DNA from: Actinomycetota bacterium
GTDB lineage: Bacteria; Actinomycetota; Acidimicrobiia; Acidimicrobiales; Ilumatobacteraceae
Direction of reading: 5' to 3'
Length of the DNA stretch: 44,142 nt
Assembly: GCA_030685215.1 (NCBI GenBank)
Contig: JAUXQB010000324.1
Location: 1 to 44,142 of the forward strand
This document shows, piece after piece, positions 38,411 through 44,142 of this stretch. The notes below the pieces were generated by a model. The model was not told the DNA's origin, did not search any database, and was given only the letters and a program-made list of their open reading frames with translations. Position 1 is the first letter of the stretch. Each line of letters starts with the position of its first letter. The position numbers were made by a program, and so were the translations under genes.

Positions 38411-39208
38411 ATGCCCACCGCTCACCTCCCTGTCGTCGACATCCACTACGAAGTGCACGGCAGCGGCCCGCGGCTGCTCGTGTGCAACGGCTCCGGCGGC
38501 ACCATCGCCGGCGCGGGACCGATGATCGCCAAGCTCGCCGAGCACTTCGAGGTGCTCATCCACGACCAGCGCTGCCTCGGCCGCTCGACGATCCCGAACG
38601 ACGAGCCGACCATGGCCGACTACGCCGCTGACGCTGCTGCGCTGCTCGATCACGTGGGATGGCCGACGGCTCGCGTGTTCGGCATCAGCTTCGGGGGCAT
38701 GGTGGCCCAGGAGCTCGCGGTCACCTGGCCGGAGCGGATCGAACGGCTGGCGCTGCTCTGCACGTCGCCGGGTGGCGCCGGCGGCAGCAGCTACCCGTTG
38801 CACACGGTGTCGTCGCTGCCGGCCACCGAGCAGGACGCGCTGCGGCTGCACCTGGCCGACCGTCGCTACACCGCCGAGTTCCTGGCGGCCCATCCGTTCG
38901 ACCAACGGCTGGTCGACTTCGCGGCTGCGGGGCGGGCCGTTCCGAAGACCGCCGAGCAGCTGCGCGGCGAGGCATTGCAACTGCAGGCACGCAGCCACCA
39001 CGACGTGTGGGACCGCCTCGATCGCATCACCTGCCCCACGCTGGTGGCGTGCGGCGAGTTCGACGCGCTCGCGCCCCCGGCGAACAGCCAGGCCATCGCC
39101 GCGCGCATCGGAGGCAGTGTGCTGCGCACCTTCCAGGGAGGTCACGCGTTCGTCTGGCAGGACCGCACGGCCTGGCCGGAGATCATCGAGTTCCTCGGGC
39201 GCGACTAG
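38411..39208 (+). CDS. Alpha/beta hydrolase
   Basis: The 265-residue alpha/beta hydrolase carries the nucleophile elbow GISFGG with Ser93, an acid in CGEFDALAPP, and the catalytic His in FQGGHAFVWQD. LLVCNGSGGTIAGAGPMI is the oxyanion region, and HDQRCLGRSTIPNDEPTMADYAADAAALLDHVG is common to esterases, lactonases and peroxidases of the 3-oxoadipate enol-lactonase type. It starts 5 bases after the epimerase stop, so it belongs to the same operon. It might cleave an ester or lactone form of the substrate, for example a hydroxyproline-containing compound; this is a guess. Confidence 0.9.
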   Translation: MPTAHLPVVDIHYEVHGSGPRLLVCNGSGGTIAGAGPMIAKLAEHFEVLIHDQRCLGRSTIPNDEPTMADYAADAAALLDHVGWPTARVFGISFGGMVAQELAVTWPERIERLALLCTSPGGAGGSSYPLHTVSSLPATEQDALRLHLADRRYTAEFLAAHPFDQRLVDFAAAGRAVPKTAEQLRGEALQLQARSHHDVWDRLDRITCPTLVACGEFDALAPPANSQAIAARIGGSVLRTFQGGHAFVWQDRTAWPEIIEFLGRD

Positions 39209-39251
39209 GCCGATTCGCGCCGACTCCACGATCGTCCATCGCCCGGCGACG

Positions 39252-39278
39252 TAGACTCGCCCCGATCCGATCGGGAGG
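39252..39278 (+). promoter_or_regulatory. Promoter and ribosome site of the SPFH operon
   Basis: TAGACT (39252-39257) is a -10 box with a leader of about 25 bases that includes GGGAGG (39273-39278), 9 bases before ATG 39288. CGATC-CGATCG (39263-39273) adds a small palindrome at the expected transcript start. Confidence 0.5.
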
Positions 39279-39287
39279 TTCACACCT

Positions 39288-40235
39288 ATGGGTTCCGGAG
39301 CTATTGCGGGCATCGTGCTCGGCGTCATCGTGCTGCTCACCATCCTCACCGGCCTGCGCACGGTGAACCAGGGCACCGTGGCGGTCACCACCATCTTCGG
39401 CAAGTACCGACGCACGTTGCGCCCGGGCCTCAACGTCGTGGTCCCCTTCATCGAGAAGATCTTCCGCCGCATCAGCGTGCAGAACCGCGCTGTCGAGCTG
39501 CAGTTCCAGGCCATCACGTTCGACCAGGCCAACGTGTACTTCACCGCGATGATGGTCTACGGCGCCATCAGCGAGGCGGAAGACACCATCAAGAACATCG
39601 CCTTCAAGTTCGTCAGCGAGAAGGACTTCCTCACCGCGCTCGTGCGCAGCGTGGAAGGCAGCACGCGTGGGTTCGTCGCCACCAAGAAGCAGGCCGAGAT
39701 CCTCGCGCTGCGCGGCGAGATCGTCGCCGAGGTGAAGGACAACCTCGACCACGTCATCGAGACGTGGGGCTTCCACCTCATCGACCTCCAGCTCAACGAC
39801 ATCACCTTCGACCAGGCCATCACTACCTCGATGGCACAGGTCGTGGCCAGCAACAACCTGAAGGCCGCCGCCACCAACGAAGGCGACGCGCTGCTCATCC
39901 GCAAGACCAAGGAGGCCGAGGCACTCGGCACCGCAGTGCGCATCGAGGCCGAGGCCGAGCGCACCGCCGCCCAGCTCCGTGGCCAGGGTGTCGCCCTGTT
40001 CCGTGAGGAGGTGGCGCGCGGTCTCACCCAGGCGGCGCGACAGATGGACGCGAACAGCGTCGACTCCTCGCTCATCCTGTTCTCGATGTGGACCGAGACG
40101 ATCCGCCAGATGGCCGAGAACGGCCGCGGCAACGTCCTGTTCCTCGACGGTTCGCCCGACGGCATGCAGAAGCAGATGCGCGACCTCATCGCGCTGAATC
40201 AGCTCGACGTCGTGCGCGACGCTCCTCCCCAATGA
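39288..40235 (+). CDS. SPFH/band 7 (prohibitin-like) membrane protein
   Basis: The 315-residue protein has one N-terminal membrane span (about 5-27, AIAGIVLGVIVLLTILTGL). The SPFH domain follows (VNQGTVAVTTIFGKYRRTLRPGLNVVVPFIEKIFRRISVQNRAVELQFQAITFDQANVYFTAMMVYGAI), then an Ala/Glu-rich coiled coil (KTKEAEALGTAVRIEAEAERTAAQLRGQG). SPFH proteins assemble rings or scaffolds on the inner membrane and control proteolysis or lipid domains. It lacks the NfeD partner in the window. Unusually, its stop overlaps the start of a Rieske oxygenase gene, hinting that the oxygenase is membrane-organised. Confidence 0.92.
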   Translation: MGSGAIAGIVLGVIVLLTILTGLRTVNQGTVAVTTIFGKYRRTLRPGLNVVVPFIEKIFRRISVQNRAVELQFQAITFDQANVYFTAMMVYGAISEAEDTIKNIAFKFVSEKDFLTALVRSVEGSTRGFVATKKQAEILALRGEIVAEVKDNLDHVIETWGFHLIDLQLNDITFDQAITTSMAQVVASNNLKAAATNEGDALLIRKTKEAEALGTAVRIEAEAERTAAQLRGQGVALFREEVARGLTQAARQMDANSVDSSLILFSMWTETIRQMAENGRGNVLFLDGSPDGMQKQMRDLIALNQLDVVRDAPPQ

Positions 40236-41314
40236 CCGGAGTCGCGCCACAACCGGTCACCGTCGGCCCGCGCGCCGAGCTCCACGAACTGATGAACCCG
40301 ACACCCGCCACGGATCTCGGCGTCACGCTGCCGGCGCGCTGGTACCACGACCCCGAGGTGTGGCAGCGCGAACGCTGGCCCATCTTCGGCAGCAACTGGG
40401 TGCACGTCGCGTACGAGCACCAGTTGCGCAACGCCGGCGACTACCTCACCGAGAACATCGCGGGATGGCCCGTCTTCTTGCGCCGCAAGGACGACGGCAC
40501 GCTCAGCGCGTTCTTCAACCTGTGCCCACACCGCGCCGGCCCGCTGGTGTACGACGGTGAGGGTTGCTCGAAGAACCTCGTCTGCAAGTACCACGGGTGG
40601 GCGTTCAGCGCCGACGGCGCGCTGCTCAGCGCTCGCGACTTCGGTGCACCGGCACCCGACGACATGGACCTCACCCCGGTGCAGGTGGGCAGCTGGCGCG
40701 GCATGGTGTTCGTGTGCCTCAACTCCGCCGTCGCACCGTTGCTCGAGTGGCTGGGCGACTTCCCTGCGGAGGTGGCGCACATCGACTTCGAGTCGTTCCG
40801 CTACCACAGCAGGAGCGTGCGCCACGTCGCGTGCAACTGGAAGACGTACGGCGACAACTTCCTCGAGGGCTACCACCTGCCCACCACGCACCCGGCCATG
40901 AGCCGCGATGCCGACGCCTCGAAGTACAGGGTCGCCTACAAGGGCGATCCGCGCTGGAACATCCACTCGATGCCGCCGCGCGAGGGCAGCACCTTCGGTG
41001 TGTTCGGCTACTTCTGGCCCACCTTCGGGTTCGATCTGTTCCCCGGCGGATTCGCGGTCGAGCGATGGCTGCCGCGGGGTCCCTCGCACAGCGATCTGAT
41101 CTTCGAATACTTCTTCGCCGACGACGCGCTCGGTGTCGAGGACATCGTCAAGTTCAGTGAGGAGGTCGCCGACGAAGACGCGCGGATGTGCGAGCACGTG
41201 CAGCGCAACCTCGACGCCGGCAACTACGACACGGGCGTGCTGAGCCCGAAGTGGGAGTATCCGCTCGCGGTGTTCCACACGATGGTGCGCGACGCCGTCG
41301 GCCCCATCGACTGA
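40232..41314 (+). CDS. Rieske non-haem iron oxygenase, alpha subunit (choline/betaine monooxygenase-like)
   Basis: The 360-residue protein shows the Rieske [2Fe-2S] motif C98-P-H100 and C118-x2-H121 (LVCKYHGW). The mononuclear iron site has H215 and H220 in NFLEGYHLPTTHP, bridging Asp208, and a carboxylate near Asp316 (EDARMCEHVQ). The CNWKTYGDNFLEGYH string resembles the choline monooxygenase/GbcA/stachydrine demethylase branch more than the aromatic-ring branch. No beta subunit is adjacent, in keeping with alpha-only members. It starts inside the SPFH stop (ATGA) and shares the operon with an SCO6745-like protein. An N-demethylation role is inference. Confidence 0.9.
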   Translation: MTGVAPQPVTVGPRAELHELMNPTPATDLGVTLPARWYHDPEVWQRERWPIFGSNWVHVAYEHQLRNAGDYLTENIAGWPVFLRRKDDGTLSAFFNLCPHRAGPLVYDGEGCSKNLVCKYHGWAFSADGALLSARDFGAPAPDDMDLTPVQVGSWRGMVFVCLNSAVAPLLEWLGDFPAEVAHIDFESFRYHSRSVRHVACNWKTYGDNFLEGYHLPTTHPAMSRDADASKYRVAYKGDPRWNIHSMPPREGSTFGVFGYFWPTFGFDLFPGGFAVERWLPRGPSHSDLIFEYFFADDALGVEDIVKFSEEVADEDARMCEHVQRNLDAGNYDTGVLSPKWEYPLAVFHTMVRDAVGPID

Positions 41315-41325
41315 TCGGTTCTCCC

Positions 41326-42153
41326 ATGGCAACGACTGCTCGCTACCTCTGGCACCGCCTCGAGGCGTACCACGGCCTCATCTACTTCGCCCCCGAGGCG
41401 GATCAGCACTACACCGCCCTCGGCCTCGACCCGGGCATGATGGGCTACTTCGCCTCGCGCGCCGCGGCCATGGGCGAGGTCACCCCCGACGTGGTGGTGG
41501 CCACGTTCTACAACTTCGAACCCGAACGCATCCGCACCGTGGTGCCCCAGGCGTGGCAGCGCACCACCGCCGCCGCACTCTGGCAGGCGCGCCTGCGGGC
41601 GGTCGATGCCACGCTCACCCGCATCTTCGGCACCCGGTTGGGTGCCCCCGACGTCGCGGAGGCGGCGGCGCTGCTGCAGTCGATCGTGCACGGCTGCGCG
41701 CCAGAGGGTCGGCCGCTGTTCGCCGGTCACCTGTCGCAGGAGTGGCCCACCGAGCCGCACCTCGCGCTGTGGTTCGGCATCACCCTGCTGCGCGAGTACC
41801 GCGGCGACGGCCACATCGCTGCGCTCACCGTGGAAGGCGTGTCGGGCATCGAAGCCCTCGTGCTGCACGCGGGCACGGGTGCGGTGCCGGCAGCGGTGCT
41901 GCAGTCCACCCGCGGCTGGAGCGACGACGCGTGGGCGGCCGCTGCCGAACGGCTGGAGTCGCGGTCGTGGCTCGATGCCGGCACCCTCACCGTCGCCGGC
42001 CAGCAGCACCGCGAGCGGGTGGAGCGTCAGACCGACGAGCTGGCCGCCGCGCCGTACGCGAGGCTCGACGACGCCCAGATCGCCTCACTCGCCGCGCTGG
42101 GCAAGGAGCTCACCACCGCCATCGCCGGCGCCGGCACCTTTCCCCGCCGCTGA
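41326..42153 (+). CDS. SCO6745/SalK-like protein
   Basis: The 275-residue protein begins RYLWHRLEAYHGLIYFAPEADQHYTALGLDPGMMGYFASRAAAMGEVTPDVVVATFYNFEP, the widespread actinobacterial SCO6745 family, annotated from SalK of Streptomyces. The long helical N-terminus continues with RLRAVDATLTRIFG, LLRSIVHGCAPEGRPLFAGHLSQEWP, LALWFGITLLREYRGDGHIAAL, and a C-terminal AERLESRSWLDAGTLTVAGQQHRERVERQTDE. That last part looks like a winged-helix, MarR-like module. The biochemical role is not established. It lies 11 bases after the Rieske gene in the same direction. Confidence 0.8.
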   Translation: MATTARYLWHRLEAYHGLIYFAPEADQHYTALGLDPGMMGYFASRAAAMGEVTPDVVVATFYNFEPERIRTVVPQAWQRTTAAALWQARLRAVDATLTRIFGTRLGAPDVAEAAALLQSIVHGCAPEGRPLFAGHLSQEWPTEPHLALWFGITLLREYRGDGHIAALTVEGVSGIEALVLHAGTGAVPAAVLQSTRGWSDDAWAAAAERLESRSWLDAGTLTVAGQQHRERVERQTDELAAAPYARLDDAQIASLAALGKELTTAIAGAGTFPRR

Positions 42154-42258
42154 CGCCGACGGCTCGCCCGCGTCGATGGGGTCGGGCGCGAAACCCGGAC
42201 CGTTCTGTCCGCTTCGGCCCCCACGGGCGGAGAACCCTGACAGTGGTGTCGCACATCC

Positions 42259-42272
42259 GCGCCCGTGGGCGC
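42259..42272 (-). terminator. GC hairpin downstream of tRNA-Pro
   Basis: GCGCCC (42259-42264) and GGGCGC (42267-42272) form a 6-bp stem with a 2-base gap, 12 bases beyond the encoded CCA of tRNA-Pro. The short loop may open by a base pair. No U tract follows. It is also 105 bases past the SCO6745-like gene on the other strand. Confidence 0.35.
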
Positions 42273-42283
42273 GCTGGCGTGCG

Positions 42284-42359
42284 TGGTCGGGGAGAGGAGA
42301 CTCGAACTCCCGACCTCCTGCTCCCAAAGCAGGTGCGCTACCAACTGCGCTACTCCCCG
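42284..42359 (-). tRNA. tRNA-Pro (anticodon TGG), CCA encoded
   Basis: Read on the reverse strand: acceptor CGGGGAG with CTCCCCG, D stem GCGC/GCGC with loop AGTTGGTA, and anticodon stem CCTGC/GCAGG with loop TTTGGGA giving TGG. The variable region is AGGTC, and the T stem GGGAG/CTCCT has loop TTCGAGT. Discriminator A is at 42287 and the 3' CCA is encoded (42286-42284). All invariant positions, including T-stem G-C, look normal, unlike the tRNA-Gly at 29421. Confidence 0.96.
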
Positions 42360-42369
42360 GCGTCGCACG

Positions 42370-42375
42370 ATGCTA
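42370..42375 (-). promoter_or_regulatory. -10 box of tRNA-Pro
   Basis: TAGCAT on the reverse strand, 10 bases before the tRNA 5' end. The 19-bp repeat array begins 27 bases further upstream. Confidence 0.4.
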
Positions 42376-42401
42376 CCCACCACCGCGTCCAACCCGCCGG
42401 T

Positions 42402-42534
42402 GATCCGAGTGCCACACGACCATCGGAGTGGTACGTGACCGTCCGAGTGGGAGATGACCCCCCGGTGGGACGGTGACACTCGGACGGGCGGCTGGCACTC
42501 GGATGGGTGGCGGGCACTCGGATGGGCGGCCGAC
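42402..42534. repeat. Seven contiguous 19-bp REP-like units in mirrored orientation, locus 2
   Basis: Units start at 42402, 42421, 42440 and 42459 in forward orientation (core A/GTCCGAGTG, the fourth strongly diverged). Units start at 42478, 42497 and 42516 in inverted orientation (core ACTCGGA-C/T-GGG). All seven are exactly 19 bases and abut. ATCCGAGTGCC (42403-42413) pairs with GGCACTCGGAT (42494-42504), and GTCCGAGT (42441-42448) with ACTCGGAC (42478-42485), so the whole block can form long hairpins. It lies after the 3' end of the stress-protein gene and upstream of tRNA-Pro, and shares its unit with 31181-31256. Confidence 0.85.
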
Positions 42535-42545
42535 CGGCCGGTGCG

Positions 42546-43433
42546 TCAGTCGTCGAAGGGGACGACCACGACGGGGCGTGGTGAGTGCTGCAACACGGTG
42601 CGGCTGACGGAGCCGAGCAGCAGTGCGGCGAAGCCACCGTGACCGCGGGTGCCGACCACCACGAGATCGGCGTCGGCGGCAGCGTCGATCAGTGCTTTCG
42701 CGGGTGCCTCTTCGCTGATGATCGAGTGACACCGAACCGCCGGAGCGAGTTCCTGCACGTGCTGGGCGCTGGTCTCGAGCGTGCGCATCGCGTCGAGGCG
42801 CATCTCGTCGCGCGGCTCGGTGCGTCCGGTGCGAACGGCGGTGTAGGGGTACACCCAGCCGTGCACGAGCACGAGTTCGGCGCCGCTGGTGAGTGCCTCC
42901 TCGATGGCCCATTCGAGCGCGGCGTCGCTGTTGGGTGAGCCGTCGACGCCGACCACGATGCGGCCGAGGTCCTGGTCGCGCCGGTCCGTCCCGTGCACGA
43001 CGACCACCGGGCACTTGGCGCGATGAGCGACCACGGTGGCGACCGAGCCGAGCATGTCGGAGAGGCGACCGGGATGGCTGGTGGCACCGACGACGATGAT
43101 GTCGTCGTCGTGCGAGGCGCTGACGATCGCATACCCGGGTGCGCCGAGCACGGTCTCGCCGCTCACCTCGATGCCGAGGCCGAACGTGCGGGCCAGATCG
43201 ACCGCTCGCTGGTTCACCTGCTCCTGGTCGTGAACGATGACGTCCATGGTGGAGCCGGCGAACGCGCCGGCCCCCACCATGCCCGCCTCGATGGTGACCG
43301 GCAGCTGCGCGCACGTCATCACGTGGACGGGCCACTCACGACGGGCGGCCTCGTGGGCCCCCCACCGCAGGGCCTCGATCGACCCCTCGGAACCGTCGAC
43401 TCCGATCAACACGCGTGGCTGCCGGTCTGTCAT
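42546..43433 (-). CDS. Universal stress protein, tandem UspA domains
   Basis: The 295-residue protein contains two UspA domains (about 1-145 and 150-295). Each begins with a short strand and Asp (VLIGVDGSEGS; IVVGVDGSPNS). Each ends with the ATP-binding loop: GATSHPGRLSDMLGSVATVVAHRAKCPVVVV and GTRGHGGFAALLLGSVSRTVLQHSPRPVVVV, matching G-x2-G-x9-G-(S/T). Tandem UspA proteins in actinobacteria respond to oxygen, redox and starvation signals. ATG 43433 is preferred over GTG 43436, because GAGG lies 7 bases upstream. It starts 4 bases after the multicopper oxidase stop, so they are co-transcribed. Confidence 0.95.
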   Translation of the reverse strand: MTDRQPRVLIGVDGSEGSIEALRWGAHEAARREWPVHVMTCAQLPVTIEAGMVGAGAFAGSTMDVIVHDQEQVNQRAVDLARTFGLGIEVSGETVLGAPGYAIVSASHDDDIIVVGATSHPGRLSDMLGSVATVVAHRAKCPVVVVHGTDRRDQDLGRIVVGVDGSPNSDAALEWAIEEALTSGAELVLVHGWVYPYTAVRTGRTEPRDEMRLDAMRTLETSAQHVQELAPAVRCHSIISEEAPAKALIDAAADADLVVVGTRGHGGFAALLLGSVSRTVLQHSPRPVVVVPFDD

Positions 43434-43437
43434 CACG

Positions 43438-44142
43438 TCACCTCGTCACGATCAGTGCGGTCACCATGTACCGCATGCCCTCAGCTGTCTCTGCGTGCGT
43501 GAGGATGTGGCAGTGCCATGCCCACACGCCGGGTTCCATCCCCATGTACAGCACCGTGTAACGCTCTCCCGGGGCGACACTGATGGTGTCGGTGGGTTGC
43601 GGCTCGTCGAGCGGGATGCCGTCCTTGGCGGTCACCCAGCCCATCGGCTGGTGGAGGTGCATCGGGTGCGACATGAGACCCTCGTTCATGTAGTGCACCT
43701 CCATGACCTCACCGACACGCAGGGTGTACGGCTCGGTGGCGGGGAAGCTCTTGCCGTTCAGGCTGAGGCCGATGACGCCGGCGTCGTTGAGCACCATGTT
43801 CAGTCGCTTGTCGACCTTCGTGTAGCCCTTCTCCTTCAGCTTCTCGGGGATCGGCATGTAGTCGATGGTGAAGGCGCCGAACATGCCGTCGGGGATCTGC
43901 TCCTGCGCGTTGTGGTGCGAGTGGTAGATGCCGACAGCGGGACCCTTGGCCACGAACTCGTACACGTGCTCGCCGCCGGGGGTGGTGGGGAGCTCGGTGT
44001 ACGGGTCGACGCCGTCCATCACGTTCGGCACCTGGATGCCGTGGAGGTGCAACGACGTGCTCTGCGGCAGCTCGTTCTTCAGCACGAGGCGCACGCTGTC
44101 GCCCGAGTTGACGTGGATCTCCGGTGCGGGGACCACCCCGTT
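43438..44142 (-). CDS. Multicopper oxidase, C-terminal part (5' end outside window)
   Basis: The frame is open to the right edge. About 235 residues are visible and include the copper motifs of two cupredoxin domains: HLHG and HSHH in the upstream domain, then HPMHLHQ and HCHILTHAETAEGM, where Cys is the type 1 ligand and Met the axial ligand. The set gives the type 1 centre and trinuclear cluster of laccase/copper-efflux oxidases or nitrite-reductase-like enzymes. GDSVRLVLKNELPQSTSLHLHGIQVPNVMDGVD is typical of 2- and 3-domain enzymes. The N-terminus is missing, so export signal and domain number cannot be judged. The stress-protein gene follows at 4 bases. Confidence 0.93.
   Translation of the reverse strand, partial: NGVVPAPEIHVNSGDSVRLVLKNELPQSTSLHLHGIQVPNVMDGVDPYTELPTTPGGEHVYEFVAKGPAVGIYHSHHNAQEQIPDGMFGAFTIDYMPIPEKLKEKGYTKVDKRLNMVLNDAGVIGLSLNGKSFPATEPYTLRVGEVMEVHYMNEGLMSHPMHLHQPMGWVTAKDGIPLDEPQPTDTISVAPGERYTVLYMGMEPGVWAWHCHILTHAETAEGMRYMVTALIVTR

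Overview
The window is high-GC DNA (estimated by eye at about two thirds G+C) with densely packed genes, GTG/TTG/CTG starts, frequent 4-bp ATGA/GTGA overlaps, a DUF222-HNH protein, many cytochrome P450s, a mycofactocin/FadH-like flavoenzyme and a secreted protein with the 'VRLVDTR' domain. This points to an actinobacterium, most likely Acidimicrobiia (Ilumatobacter-like). That placement is inference; no rRNA is present. Nothing indicates a prophage, plasmid or insertion sequence, so it reads as a chromosomal segment rich in catabolic genes.

Layout. 1-1.7 kb: start of a partial membrane gene, a cluster of 17-20 bp repeats and a reverse-strand HNH gene. 1.7-6.3 kb: DAO-type flavoenzyme, TetR regulator, small ferredoxin, P450 and a gamma-butyrobetaine/trimethyllysine-type dioxygenase; a perfect 11-bp inverted repeat overlaps the tetR promoter. 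6.3-9.8 kb (reverse): P-loop kinase, PfkB sugar kinase and an OYE/TMADH-type flavoenzyme. 9.9-16.4 kb: methyltransferase, P450, threonine aldolase-like enzyme, coiled-coil protein, SRPBCC protein, SDR, cold-shock protein with a SHOCT-like partner, and a TauD-type dioxygenase. 16.4-19.5 kb (reverse): P450, ankyrin protein, flavoprotein. 19.5-20.1 kb: noncoding, hairpin-rich. 20.1-24.4 kb: PPOX-type flavoprotein divergent from a fatty-acid desaturase, an MFS transporter and a fourth P450. 24.5-29.4 kb: bfd-bfr iron-storage pair, class V aminotransferase and arylsulfatase. 29.4-31.3 kb: tRNA-Gly, secreted collagen-like protein and a 616-bp repeat-rich gap. 31.3-35.2 kb: isopenicillin-N-synthase-like oxygenase, CYTH-CHAD protein, MFS transporter. 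35.2-39.2 kb: a tight operon that looks like 4-hydroxyproline catabolism (DapA-type deaminase, D-amino-acid flavoenzyme, proline racemase-family epimerase), then an alpha/beta hydrolase. 39.3-42.2 kb: SPFH protein, Rieske oxygenase and SCO6745-like protein. 42.3-44.1 kb: tRNA-Pro, a second 19-bp repeat array, universal stress protein and a multicopper oxidase cut by the window end.

Three patterns cut across the window. First, many first-in-operon genes carry a TANNNT -10 hexamer 6-7 bases before the start codon, the signature of leaderless transcripts; this also settles several start choices. Second, two intergenic sites hold runs of the same 19-bp unit, one of them seven contiguous units arranged as four forward then three inverted. 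Third, oxygenases are unusually dense (four P450s, three 2-oxoglutarate/Fe(II)-type enzymes, one Rieske enzyme). Several fit oxidation of quaternary or N-methylated amines and imino acids, which is a pathway-level inference.
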